Numbered from the stretch's first letter, positions 18,255-27,956 are shown. The stretch is DNA of 47,853 bases from Candidatus Adlerbacteria bacterium (GCA_903851045.1 CAINNF010000019.1:1-47853), one strand, 5' to 3'. Translations and numbers: made by a program. The notes: a model not told the origin generated them from the letters alone.

Positions 18255-20576
18255 TTATGCCGCAGTGGAACTCGGCACCACCATGTCGATGTCGCACACG
18301 CCGCCGATACAGGCGAGTTCTTTCTTTTGTTCGGTCTCGTCGGTCTTCTCGTAGGTGACGAGCTTGCCGAAGTCGATATCGGGGAAGTTCGCCTTCATCT
18401 CGTCGTACTGCTTCTTGTCGATGGTCTCGTAGGGGGCCAAGCGGTAAACATGGTCGAAGCGTGGGAGGAAGGAGAGGCCACCGATGATGTCCCAATTCTT
18501 CTGCACCCAGTCGACGACGGCGATCCACTCGTCTTCGCCGACCGAGATGGTCGCCGAAGGGTTGTGCTCAGTGAAGTTCAGTTTGATGTTCTTCCAATAC
18601 TCCAGCTGCTCCAGCGCCGAGAAGTCGTCCTTGAACTTCGAGCTATCCGGCGACTCGATAGGGAACTCCAGCACGAACGTGCTCGCGGTCTCCGCGTTCT
18701 GGCCGACCTCGGGGTACACTGGTACGCCCTGGTCGCGTAGCATCTTAAAGAGCGAGTCGGTCGCCGAAATGCGCACGCGGCGGATGTAGTACTTGGCGTG
18801 ACGTGGGTGGATGCCCGAGGAGCAGTTGAAGGTCTGCGACACGGTGCCCGACGGTTTGACCGCGGTGACCGAGTTCGACGGGGCGATGCCGAACCTCTTC
18901 GCGAATTCCGCATTGACCGCCACGGCGGTGTCGCGGATAGCGCGTAGGTTCTCTGGCTTGCGTGCGGCGTCACTGTCCCACTGCCCGGTGACCGAGACAC
19001 CAAGGAGCGCCTCTTCACGACAATGTTCGGCCCATTCAGGCGAGATGTACTTGAAGTTCGTAAGCGACGCCTGGTAGGTGCCCAGTATAGCGGCAAGACG
19101 CGCTTTGCGAAGGAGCGACTCACGGGTGTCGTCCGCGCGTGCGATGACCTCAGAGAGGTTGCAGAACTGCTTGGACTGGAGGATGATCTCGCCGCACGGG
19201 TTGGTGCCGATCGGTCCGCGCACGACACCGTCCTCACCGAGGAAGCCAACTTTGTTGAAGTATTCGCCACGGCGCTTTGGGAGCGTGTTGCCGAGAGCGC
19301 CACGGTTAAAGATACCGCGTTCGCCCGAGCCGCTCTTCATGAGGGCGACCCACTCTTCGAGGAGTTCGGTGTTCGACGGCTTCGACTCGTACACGGCGGA
19401 GTTGTTCGCGACCATACGGTACGGCTCCGTGTTGAAGAACTGTCCCTTCTTGGCGTCACGCAACTCAACGTCATCGAGGTCGGAGAGCGAGATCATCGCG
19501 GTTCGGCGTACGCCGCCAGCGACCACACACTCGCCAATCTTGCAGATGATGTCGTGCACGTCGATAGGGCGCAGACGTCGCCCTTGGCGACGCACGATCT
19601 GTTCACGCGCGAAGGCGAGCAGCGACTTTAGAGGTTCTGGCCCCGATGCCTTGCCACCCATGACCTTCAAACGAGCGCCTGCCGGTCGGATCATCGAAAA
19701 GTCGAAGTCGATGTCCTTGCCGCTGTACCACGTAGTGACACCGAGCGTGAGCGCGTTGCACCACCCCTCCTTAGAGTCGGCTATCATGTGCGTCGGAGCC
19801 TTCTTGCCTTTTTGCTTCTGGATCTGTGGCAGTTGCTCGACGTTCTGGCTCTCGACCGCGAACCCTACGCCGCAGCCTTGCATCGAAAGGTACATGATCT
19901 CCGCGAAGTCTTCGAGCTTGGTCGGTGCGATAAAGGTGCAGTTGTAGGCGCAGGTGTTGCAGCGTCGCGCTGCTTCGCCAGAGAACTGCATGAGTCGCAT
20001 CGAGGGCATCACTTCCTGACGCAGGATCCCTTCGCGCACCTCGGCGTATTCTGCGGCGGTCAGTTTGGCACCCAGATTCTCCTGCATGAACGACATGTAA
20101 CGGTCGACGGTTTCGACCCAGGTCTCGCGACGACCTTCGGACTCGATCCAACGCGCATAGGTGCGCAGGTAGACGAACTCGCCCAAGGGGTTATCTTTGA
20201 AATACTTCTTGCTCTCAGCCACGAGCGCACGGACATGTTCGGGCACATCGCCTTGTTTTTGGCGCATACGAGCACGCTCGGCTCGGTACAGGATGTAGGC
20301 TTTCGCGGTCGCCGGGAACTCCATCAGCATGAGCTCTGTCTCGACCTCGTCCTGTACGTTCTCGACGGTCGGCGCATACGACGCATCCGCGGTCTTTTTC
20401 GCATGCAGCTTCTTTGCGACCGCTTTCGCGACCTTTTCGGGGGCCTTGTCTTGCAGTTCGCCCGCTGCCTTCATCGCTTTTTCGACGGCGACGGCGATCT
20501 TTTGCACATCGAACGGCACGATTGAACGATCTCGCTTGATAATGGTGGTCAACTCTACAGACTCCGCTCGTGGCAT
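18255..20576 (-). CDS. Adenosylcobalamin-dependent (class II) ribonucleotide reductase, RTPR-like with ATP-cone
   Basis: N-terminal ATP-cone-like KRDRSIVPFDVQKIAVAVEKAM; CNTCAYNCTFI, MQGCGVGFAVES, TNPCGEIILQSKQFCNLSEV; C-terminal ACIGGVCDID. Confidence 0.85.
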   Translation of the reverse strand: MPRAESVELTTIIKRDRSIVPFDVQKIAVAVEKAMKAAGELQDKAPEKVAKAVAKKLHAKKTADASYAPTVENVQDEVETELMLMEFPATAKAYILYRAERARMRQKQGDVPEHVRALVAESKKYFKDNPLGEFVYLRTYARWIESEGRRETWVETVDRYMSFMQENLGAKLTAAEYAEVREGILRQEVMPSMRLMQFSGEAARRCNTCAYNCTFIAPTKLEDFAEIMYLSMQGCGVGFAVESQNVEQLPQIQKQKGKKAPTHMIADSKEGWCNALTLGVTTWYSGKDIDFDFSMIRPAGARLKVMGGKASGPEPLKSLLAFAREQIVRRQGRRLRPIDVHDIICKIGECVVAGGVRRTAMISLSDLDDVELRDAKKGQFFNTEPYRMVANNSAVYESKPSNTELLEEWVALMKSGSGERGIFNRGALGNTLPKRRGEYFNKVGFLGEDGVVRGPIGTNPCGEIILQSKQFCNLSEVIARADDTRESLLRKARLAAILGTYQASLTNFKYISPEWAEHCREEALLGVSVTGQWDSDAARKPENLRAIRDTAVAVNAEFAKRFGIAPSNSVTAVKPSGTVSQTFNCSSGIHPRHAKYYIRRVRISATDSLFKMLRDQGVPVYPEVGQNAETASTFVLEFPIESPDSSKFKDDFSALEQLEYWKNIKLNFTEHNPSATISVGEDEWIAVVDWVQKNWDIIGGLSFLPRFDHVYRLAPYETIDKKQYDEMKANFPDIDFGKLVTYEKTDETEQKKELACIGGVCDIDMVVPSSTAA

Positions 20577-20767
20577 AAGCGCTTTGGTAATTATTTTGAT
20601 AAGGCACCCATAATGATACTCCTGCCTGATGAGCCCATGATCAAAAAAACTGGGGATAGTGCATTCGAAAGTAAAGCACCGGGGGGGTCAATAGAAAAAA
20701 GCCATACGCTGCCGTTGGGTGACGCAAAAAGAAAAAGCGCCGATGGTCTGGCGCTTCTGTCGCACGC

Positions 20768-20992
20768 TTACACGGCGCGTAGTCGCATCCGCATCCTTCT
20801 AAACGCGGGGTCTTGGTCGGTGGGGAGCAGCCCCAGGGTCTCCCGCGTGATAGCGATGGTATCGCCGCTGTGTGCCGCAGCTGCCACTTCGGTGGCAGTG
20901 AGCTGAGGTAAAGGCTTGTCCCTCCAGGCTGCAGCATCCAATGGTACCGGGTATTGCGGCGGCATGGGATCGATCTTGTCGGGCACGGTCAC
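20768..20992 (-). CDS. Small hypothetical protein (74 aa)
   Basis: ORF with upstream GAGGTGACC; weak. Confidence 0.5.
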   Translation of the reverse strand: MTVPDKIDPMPPQYPVPLDAAAWRDKPLPQLTATEVAAAAHSGDTIAITRETLGLLPTDQDPAFRRMRMRLRAV

Positions 20993-21087
20993 CTCCGTAC
21001 GTGAGCAGGGTCGTATATACCGTACCTTGTTGCGTACCGACTCGTCAACTTTTTAGAACATCACACCCAATGGTATAGTTTGAACGT

Positions 21088-21801
21088 ATGCAAGAGATCA
21101 TCAACCACCTTGAGGAGCATAAAAAGAACGCTGGCTCGAAGCTCAACTGGCTGCGTGCGGCGGTCTTGGGTGCCAACGACGGTATCGTGTCGGTCGCCTC
21201 GATCGTGGTGGGAGTTGCTGCAGCATCCGATTCGAGAAGCTTCATACTGACCGCAGGTACTGCGGGTCTGGTGGCGGGCGCGCTTTCAATGGCAATGGGG
21301 GAATATGTATCGGTAAGCGCTCAAAGAGATACCGAGAAAGCGCTCCTTGCGAAGGAGCGCTTTGAACTTGAGAACTACCCCGAAGCAGAGCTCGAAGAAC
21401 TCGCCAAGATCTATCAAGTAAAGGGGCTATCGGAGGCGACCGCACATGCCGTAGCGAAGGAATTGACCGCCCGCGACGCGTTTGCCGCGCATGTCGAGGC
21501 AGAGTTGCGTCTTGACCCCGAGGATCTCACCAACCCGTGGCATGCCGCTATCGCTTCCGCACTTGCGTTCTTCAGTGGAGCTATCGTTCCCTTGGTGGTG
21601 ATATTGCTCCCGCCAGCGTCCGTTCGTCTTCCGGTCACCTTCGCGGCGGTCACGGTCGCCTTAGCTATCACCGGTACGCTCAGTGCACAGGTTGGTGGCG
21701 CTCACAAAGGGCGCGCAACGTTGCGCGTGATGGTGGGTGGACTCCTAGCGATGGCGGTCACCTTTGGTATCGGTAAGCTGGTCGGTCAGGTCGGGTTATA
21801 A
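21088..21801 (+). CDS. VIT1/CCC1-family metal transporter
   Basis: NWLRAAVLGANDGIVSVASIVVGVAAAS, AGALSMAMGEYVSVSAQRDTE. Confidence 0.93.
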   Translation: MQEIINHLEEHKKNAGSKLNWLRAAVLGANDGIVSVASIVVGVAAASDSRSFILTAGTAGLVAGALSMAMGEYVSVSAQRDTEKALLAKERFELENYPEAELEELAKIYQVKGLSEATAHAVAKELTARDAFAAHVEAELRLDPEDLTNPWHAAIASALAFFSGAIVPLVVILLPPASVRLPVTFAAVTVALAITGTLSAQVGGAHKGRATLRVMVGGLLAMAVTFGIGKLVGQVGL

Positions 21802-21809
21802 TCAATCGG

Positions 21810-23174
21810 ATGAAATTCAACAAGATCCTCGAATCCTTCTTTACGTATCCAGCGGAGACGCTCGAAGGTGGTGTCGAGGCGGCGCAGCGGGTTGAAGGTG
21901 CGCTCATTAGTAAGCGACCACTGTTAGTGGCAGAGAACTATCTCAACACGCTTGGACCGGGACTCACGACCGGTGCGGCAGACGATGACCCGTCGGGCAT
22001 CGCGACCTACTCCCAAACGGGAGCACAGTACGGGTTCGGACTCATCTGGCTTTCGCTGTTCAGCTTCCCGCTGATGGCGATCGTGCAGGAGATGTGTGCC
22101 CGTATCGCGCTCGTAACCGGCAAAGGACTCGCGGCGAACATCCGTACCCAGTTCCCGGTATGGGTGCTGTACGTGTGCACCAGTCTTCTCTTTGTTGCCA
22201 ACACGTTCAATCTCGGTGCGGACCTTGGTGCTATGGCGAAGGTGACCCAACTACTCGCTCCTCGGTTCGATTTCGGCCTGTTGGTGCTCTTCTTTGCGGT
22301 CGCGAGCCTTCTTTTACAGATCTTCACCACATACGCGCGCTATGCGCAGTATCTGAAGTATCTCACCATGACGCTTTTGGCGTATGTGGTCACCGCCTGT
22401 ATCATACATATCGACTGGAGCGTCGTGCTCTACCACACGGTCGTACCGACGCTTTCGTTCTCCAAGGATGAGCTTCTTCTCGTGTGCGCCATCCTCGGCA
22501 CGACGATCTCTCCCTACCTGTTCTTTTGGCAAACGTCGCAGGAGGTCGAGGAGGAGATACTGCACGGTCGCACGACCGTCGCGTCGCGTCGCGGTGCCAC
22601 TCATGAAGAGATACGACAGATGCGCACCGACGTGTGGACGGGGATGTTCTTCTCTAACGTCGTCATGTTCTTTATCATAGCGGTCTGTGCCGCGACGCTT
22701 GCGGCGAACGGTATCACGAACATCGCGACCGCCGACCAGGCCGCGCTCGCACTGCGCCCGCTTGCGGGCGAGTGGGCCTATCTCCTGTTCGCGCTCGGGG
22801 TGCTGGGTACCGGCATGCTCGCGGTCCCGGTGCTCGCTGGTTCGGCGTCCTATGCTATTTCGGAGAGTTTCGGATGGAAGACGGGGCTGTATCGCAAATT
22901 GAACGAAGCCTACGCCTTCTACGGTGTCATCATCGTCGCGATGATCGTCGGGTTGGCTCTTAACTTCGTTCACCTCGACCCGATCAAAGCGCTCATATAC
23001 TCCGCGGTCGCCAACGGTCTCATCGCACCGGTCATGCTGGTGTTCATCGTGCTCCTGGGGAGCAACAAGAAGCTGATGGGGGCACACGTGAACACCCGAC
23101 TCACCACCACACTCGGATGGGTCACCACCGCACTGATGGTCGTTGCCGGTGTCGCGGTCCTTGTGACGCTCTAA
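21810..23174 (+). CDS. Nramp-family divalent metal transporter (divergent motifs)
   Basis: LGPGLTTGAADDDPSGIATYSQTGAQYG; multi-TM; second signature ILGTTISPYLFFWQTSQEVEEE. Confidence 0.9.
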   Translation: MKFNKILESFFTYPAETLEGGVEAAQRVEGALISKRPLLVAENYLNTLGPGLTTGAADDDPSGIATYSQTGAQYGFGLIWLSLFSFPLMAIVQEMCARIALVTGKGLAANIRTQFPVWVLYVCTSLLFVANTFNLGADLGAMAKVTQLLAPRFDFGLLVLFFAVASLLLQIFTTYARYAQYLKYLTMTLLAYVVTACIIHIDWSVVLYHTVVPTLSFSKDELLLVCAILGTTISPYLFFWQTSQEVEEEILHGRTTVASRRGATHEEIRQMRTDVWTGMFFSNVVMFFIIAVCAATLAANGITNIATADQAALALRPLAGEWAYLLFALGVLGTGMLAVPVLAGSASYAISESFGWKTGLYRKLNEAYAFYGVIIVAMIVGLALNFVHLDPIKALIYSAVANGLIAPVMLVFIVLLGSNKKLMGAHVNTRLTTTLGWVTTALMVVAGVAVLVTL

Positions 23175-23180
23175 AACGCC

Positions 23181-24176
23181 CTAGATCGCATCCACGCGCA
23201 CCTCGTACACGCCAAGTGTCGTGTCGTTGGGGATACTAAAGTAGGTCTGTGCCCCGATACCGCCGGTCAGTTCGCTGCTGTCGCTTGTCGTATAGGTGAC
23301 ATTGTCGGTCGGACCGGACTCGGAGCAGCCGATGGTTGGTCCCGACACGCGAAGCGTGACCCAAGTGCGTCGTGGGGCGGGGACGCGCGAGATGTCGGGC
23401 ACATCGGCGACGGCGACGGTCTTGGTGACACCCTTGATCCGCTCGTTCATGGTGATATGGTCGGCGACGAACGTGCAGGAGATGAAGTTGTCTTCGTCAC
23501 GGTACCGGCCGATAAGCGTGATGTCGCCATTGCTGGTGCTCATGTCCGCACTGTAGCGATAGTTCGTCCAGTTAATCGACGCTGGGTAGATAGCCTCTGC
23601 GCCGGTCGTGGACGCATTCGCCTGTACCAGGAGTGTCCCGTCGGAAGTGGTCGAGACCGTGCCCCAGGTGCCCTTCCAACCCTCAAAGATTTGTGTGAGG
23701 TAGGGTAGTGACGTTTGCGTATCCTTCGTCGGAGCTTGGGATACGGCAGTTATGACCGCTGCTTGCTGGTTTGCTTGCGGCGAACTGGTGGTGCTTGTGT
23801 GCCCCGAACTGATCGAAGGGGTCGTGGGTGTAGGAATGGGAGTCGGCACGCAACTGATCTTTCGTATCAATGCGCGCGTGAGCGGGCCGACGATACCAAC
23901 GGCCTCGAGACGATTCGCTGTTTGAAAACGCTTCACCGCCGCAAGTGTCACCGGGCCAAAATGGCCGCTGGTCTCTGCGGAAAAGAATCCTTGTGCACGC
24001 AAGAAGTTTTGCAGTTGACTTACCGACGCGTTGGTCGACGTATCCGACGCGCCTCTGCCGAAGCTTGCGGTAAGGTTGGTGCACGACGAAGCCGCAAAAG
24101 TGGTGCTCGGGGTCGCTACGGTGCCGATAAGAAGGATCAGGAACGCAAAAAGACATGCGGTAACAGTGTGTGTCAT
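23181..24176 (-). CDS. Secreted protein with peptidoglycan-binding (PG_binding_1-like) domain
   Basis: Signal peptide; VSQLQNFLRAQGFFSAETSGHFGPVTLAAVKRFQTANRLEAVGIVGPLTRALI. Confidence 0.85.
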   Translation of the reverse strand: MTHTVTACLFAFLILLIGTVATPSTTFAASSCTNLTASFGRGASDTSTNASVSQLQNFLRAQGFFSAETSGHFGPVTLAAVKRFQTANRLEAVGIVGPLTRALIRKISCVPTPIPTPTTPSISSGHTSTTSSPQANQQAAVITAVSQAPTKDTQTSLPYLTQIFEGWKGTWGTVSTTSDGTLLVQANASTTGAEAIYPASINWTNYRYSADMSTSNGDITLIGRYRDEDNFISCTFVADHITMNERIKGVTKTVAVADVPDISRVPAPRRTWVTLRVSGPTIGCSESGPTDNVTYTTSDSSELTGGIGAQTYFSIPNDTTLGVYEVRVDAI

Positions 24177-24305
24177 AACGCATGAAATCTAACGCATGTC
24201 GTCAGGCTTGTCTAATCGCTCCCGCTCTTTTGGGCACACTTGCTATTTTTTGAATAAAAGAATATACTTGCGCTTCTTAGTCAATACTAATGAACATATA
24301 TATAC

Positions 24306-24962
24306 ATGGCACCATTTAACAAAGGAGGATACAAGGGGGGGAATGGGGGCCAGGGCGGGTTCCGCGGCGGCAACGATCGCCCACGATTCGGTGCTAACAA
24401 AGGCGGTTTTGACCGTGGTGGCCGCGATGACCGCCCTACTCAAATGTTCGCAGCCACCTGTGCCGAGTGCGGCAAGGCTTGCGAAGTACCCTTTCGCCCC
24501 AACGGCGAAAAGCCGGTCTTTTGTCGTGACTGCTTTGGCGACAAGCGCGGTAATCAGGCCGAATATGGCCGCCGTGAGGCTCCTGCCCATGTCCCTGCTC
24601 CTCGCGACCGCGACTTCGCACCTCGTCGCGAGTTCAACGCTCCATCCCACCACGACCACAAGCCTGCGGTCGTAGAGGACAAGCGCATCGATGAGCTCAA
24701 GCGTCAGATCGACGCCGCACACAAGAAGCTCGACTCGGTCATCGAGATGATCCGCGACCTCGCAGTCAGTATACCGGCACCCAAGGCGGCAGCTCCTGTG
24801 GTCACCAAGCAAGCGGCTCCGGTTGTTGCGAAGGCCCCGGTCGCCGCAAAGACTTCCCTCAACACGAAAGCTCCCGTTACGAAGGTCGCCCCTAAGGGTA
24901 AGACGCTCGCCACAGTCGTCAAAAAGGTCGCCGCGAAGAAGAAATCACCAGCAAAGAAGTAA
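24306..24962 (+). CDS. Gly/Arg-rich protein with Cys4 zinc-ribbon and Lys/Ala/Pro-rich C-terminus
   Basis: RGG-like N-terminus; CAECGKACEVPFRPNGEKPVFCRDC; histone-H1-like basic tail. Confidence 0.85.
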   Translation: MAPFNKGGYKGGNGGQGGFRGGNDRPRFGANKGGFDRGGRDDRPTQMFAATCAECGKACEVPFRPNGEKPVFCRDCFGDKRGNQAEYGRREAPAHVPAPRDRDFAPRREFNAPSHHDHKPAVVEDKRIDELKRQIDAAHKKLDSVIEMIRDLAVSIPAPKAAAPVVTKQAAPVVAKAPVAAKTSLNTKAPVTKVAPKGKTLATVVKKVAAKKKSPAKK

Positions 24963-24985
24963 GAGAGTCGTGGTAAGGTAAACTC

Positions 24986-26437
24986 ATGCAGCGCGGAGAG
25001 GTGATAGTACGGTTCGACAAGGTGTCATTTAGCTTTGGCATCAAAAAGCCCATCTTGCATGAGGTGGACTTTACCGTGCGCCGCGGCACCAAGATCACCT
25101 TCATGGGCCAGAACGGCGCAGGCAAAAGTACTATCTTTGGTCTTATCATGGGTGCGCATGAACCCAGCGAGGGTACCATCCATCTCGCCAGCGGCCTCTC
25201 GGTCGCTATCGGCCGCCAGGTCATCCCGCGAGAGGAGCTCGAGCTCACTGTGCGTGACTTCTTTCAGCGTGTATTCCCTAAAAAGGTCTACGACATCGAC
25301 CCGCGCATCGACCGCGTGCTTGAGGTGGTCAACCTACATGCCGACCACGACAAGATAGTCGGGAAGTTCTCTGGCGGTCAGCAGGCGCGCCTCCTGTTAG
25401 CCTCCGCACTCATCCAAGACCCCGACCTCTTGCTCCTGGACGAGCCGACCAACAACCTCGACAAGGCGGGCATCGAACATCTCACGAAATTTCTCCAGGA
25501 CTACAAGAAGACCGTCATCGTCATCTCGCACGATGCCGAGTTCCTCAACTCCTTCACGCAGGGCGTCCTCTACCTCGACGTCAATACGCACAAGGTCGAA
25601 CAGTATGTCGGCAACTACTTTGACGTGGTGAAAGAGATCTCTATCCGCATCGAAAAGGAGAATAGAAAGAACGCACTCCTCGCCAAGGAGATCCAAGAGA
25701 ACAAGGACAAGGCGAACTTCTTCGCCAACAAGGGCGGCCAAATGCGTATGGTCGCCAAGCGTATGCGCGAGAAGGCCGAAGAGCTCGAGGAAGAAAAGGT
25801 GGATGTGCGCAAGGAGGACAAGACCATCCGCTCTTTTCGCATTCCTATGCAGGAGGGACTCATCGGTGAGATTATCGCTATCTCCTCGTTCAGAACGATC
25901 AAGGATCATAAGGTGGTCGAGCGAAAGGCGAAGGTCTCGCTGCGCAAGGACCAACATTTGTTACTCAAAGGCCCCAACGGGATAGGGAAGTCGACACTCC
26001 TGGAGTCAATAGCGAACGGTAGCGCCAAAGGCGTGACCATCACGCCGGGCGTGAAGATCGGGTACTACCGTCAGGACTTCTCCAACCTCGATTTCGACAA
26101 GACGGTCTACGACGAACTCGCCGCGGTGATGGAGCGCCCGCTCGAACACGACCTACGCTCCGCTGCCGCCGGTTTTCTCATTTCGGGTGAGCTTATCAAT
26201 ACGAAGATTGGCTACCTCTCAGAGGGTCAAAAAGGCCTCGTCGCCTTCGCACGTCTCCAGCTATTAAAGCCCGGCCTGTTAATACTCGACGAGCCCACCA
26301 ACCACATCAACTTCCGCCACATCCCCGTCATAGCCGAAGCCTTGAGTAATTTCGAAGGCGCCATGATCCTCGTCAGCCACGTTGCCGACTTCGTGCAGCA
26401 AATCCGCATCGACGAGGTCTTGGACCTAGAGCAATAG
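24986..26437 (+). CDS. ABC-F family ATPase
   Basis: Two ABC domains (GQNGAGKST / GPNGIGKST; FSGGQQARLLLASAL; LLLDEPTNNLD / LILDEPTNHIN) joined by a charged linker. Confidence 0.93.
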   Translation: MQRGEVIVRFDKVSFSFGIKKPILHEVDFTVRRGTKITFMGQNGAGKSTIFGLIMGAHEPSEGTIHLASGLSVAIGRQVIPREELELTVRDFFQRVFPKKVYDIDPRIDRVLEVVNLHADHDKIVGKFSGGQQARLLLASALIQDPDLLLLDEPTNNLDKAGIEHLTKFLQDYKKTVIVISHDAEFLNSFTQGVLYLDVNTHKVEQYVGNYFDVVKEISIRIEKENRKNALLAKEIQENKDKANFFANKGGQMRMVAKRMREKAEELEEEKVDVRKEDKTIRSFRIPMQEGLIGEIIAISSFRTIKDHKVVERKAKVSLRKDQHLLLKGPNGIGKSTLLESIANGSAKGVTITPGVKIGYYRQDFSNLDFDKTVYDELAAVMERPLEHDLRSAAAGFLISGELINTKIGYLSEGQKGLVAFARLQLLKPGLLILDEPTNHINFRHIPVIAEALSNFEGAMILVSHVADFVQQIRIDEVLDLEQ

Positions 26438-26440
26438 AAA

Positions 26441-26466
26441 GAGCCGGTCCCGCGGGACCGGCTCTG
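26441..26466. terminator. Bidirectional terminator between convergent genes
   Basis: AGAGCCGGTCCC-GC-GGGACCGGCTCT perfect palindrome. Confidence 0.75.
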
Positions 26467-26477
26467 GTGGGCACGTA

Positions 26478-26744
26478 TTAGTTGCCAGTCTTGCCGACCA
26501 TCGCGCTGGCGGTGCTGAAGGCTTGCAAACCCACACCAGGCTTGGTGACGTCCAGCTCCAGGAGCTTGAATGCTTGTTCGTCAGTGAAATCCGCGATGAT
26601 CGTCACGATTGCGACGATCACGGCCTTGAGATCATTCGCCACCAAGGGGGCGAGAGATGGCAGGGCGTGGAGCAGGGCGCCGTACTTGTCGGTCAGCCCC
26701 TTGTAAATCAGCTGAAGAGCAGCTGCCAACTCCTCGTCCTTCAT
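26478..26744 (-). CDS. Hypothetical helical protein (88 aa)
   Basis: ORF with flanking terminator; no family recognised. Confidence 0.6.
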   Translation of the reverse strand: MKDEELAAALQLIYKGLTDKYGALLHALPSLAPLVANDLKAVIVAIVTIIADFTDEQAFKLLELDVTKPGVGLQAFSTASAMVGKTGN

Positions 26745-26893
26745 GGTTACCGTTCAGTATTGGGTGCTTGTATTCCTGATATATTTGGAAAATTAACGTT
26801 TTTTCGTAAAGTCATTTGAAGAGACATTTTGCCGTTAAGATGTTTAAACGGCACGCCGCAGTCAGTGAATGGTTTTGTGCGGCGCCGTAGCAT

Positions 26894-27807
26894 TCATGCG
26901 TTGAGCCACCGTTCCGCCGTTTTGAATGATTGGAAGCCTTTGATACTTTTGAGCCGTGCTTGCATGTGCGAATTAAACGACTCAGTGAGGTTGTTGGTAT
27001 GGGGACAGTGGTCCATACGGAAGTTGTAGGCAAACAGCTCCTCACGTCGTGACATGATTTCAATCATGAGCAGCTTGAGCGTGAAGTCGCGCTTGCCCCA
27101 AGACTCAAACAATCCTCTGAGCATGGCGTCTCTTTTGGCAGGGTGATGTTCGCGGCTGAATGCGTATGCCAGATGCGAGAAAAAGGTTCGGTACTTGGGC
27201 AAGGTGCGCACCTGCAATCGCTGCCTAATGTTTTCGAGGTAATGCACGTGGCACAGCTGCACGCGTGCCTTGGGAAAATACTTTGCCAACGCAAGCTTGA
27301 TAGCGGCTGCATCATCGCAGATGACGATTTGGAGCGGGTAGCGACAGGCTTTAAGCAATCGGAAGAACTTGGTGAACGACAGTTCGTTTTCCGAGGGTGC
27401 AAGCATGTCTACAGGTATGTCATGTGTGAGGAAATCAATGCCGTAGATGAATGGTATCTTTTTGTCGTAGCCTTTGACTGCAATGTATTTGCTGTTCACG
27501 TTGAGCCTGCCACTTCAACGCTCACAGTACTCACTGGAGACCCAAGTATTTTCGGGCAGCTTGTCCATTTCTTCCAAAAGGCGGTTGTGTATTTTTGCAG
27601 GAGATATCATGTATTGGTCAGCAAGCTTGCGCATGGGCGTGCCGTCGATGTATTGCACCCAAAGCACGGGCTTGCGCTTGTAGTTGATTGAAAAAGAGTT
27701 ACGGCAAGTCTTACACAAAAAGCGGTTGATGCCTCTGCGGGAGCCTTTCTTGATGGTTTTGATGCCGCTGCATTTGGGGCACGAAGGATTGCGTTTTTTT
27801 TGTTCAT
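26894..27807 (-). pseudogene. Interrupted transposase (zinc-ribbon N-terminus, MULE/IS256-like catalytic domain)
   Basis: Conceptual MNKK(K)RNPSCPKCSGIKTIKKGSRRGINRFLCKTCRNSF...VSSEYCER*SGRLNVNSKYIAVKGYDKKIPFIYGIDFLTHDIP...VICDDAAAIKLALAKYFPKARVQLCHVHYLENI. Frame change at an A8 run near the start and in-frame TGA at about 27515. Confidence 0.82.
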
Positions 27808-27873
27808 ACTACCAGCATATCAAGCAAAAAAGCCTTGTTTTTAGAACTGTATTGCCCTTACCCCTTTACACCT

Positions 27874-27905
27874 TGACAAAGGTGTGGTTTGGGTGTATAC
27901 TCGAA
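27874..27905 (+). promoter_or_regulatory. Sigma70-like promoter
   Basis: TTGACA...17 nt...TATACT upstream of the 27957 gene. Confidence 0.55.
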
Positions 27906-27956
27906 AACAGGTTGATCTTCGGCCGATTTGGCCACAAACGCCTGAGGAGGGCATCA

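Noticed and set aside
20628-20650. CTGATGAG at about 20628 as another hammerhead core
   Set aside because: No matching GAAA with stem II or cleavage-site strand nearby.
27485-27530. TGA recoded as a sense codon (genetic code 4 or 25)
   Set aside because: Many intact genes in the window end in TGA (e.g. 17573, 29317, 31327, 31681, and the HTH gene at 40168), so TGA is a normal stop here.
26790-27850. Terminal inverted repeats of the transposase element
   Set aside because: No convincing matching ends or target duplication were found by eye on either side.
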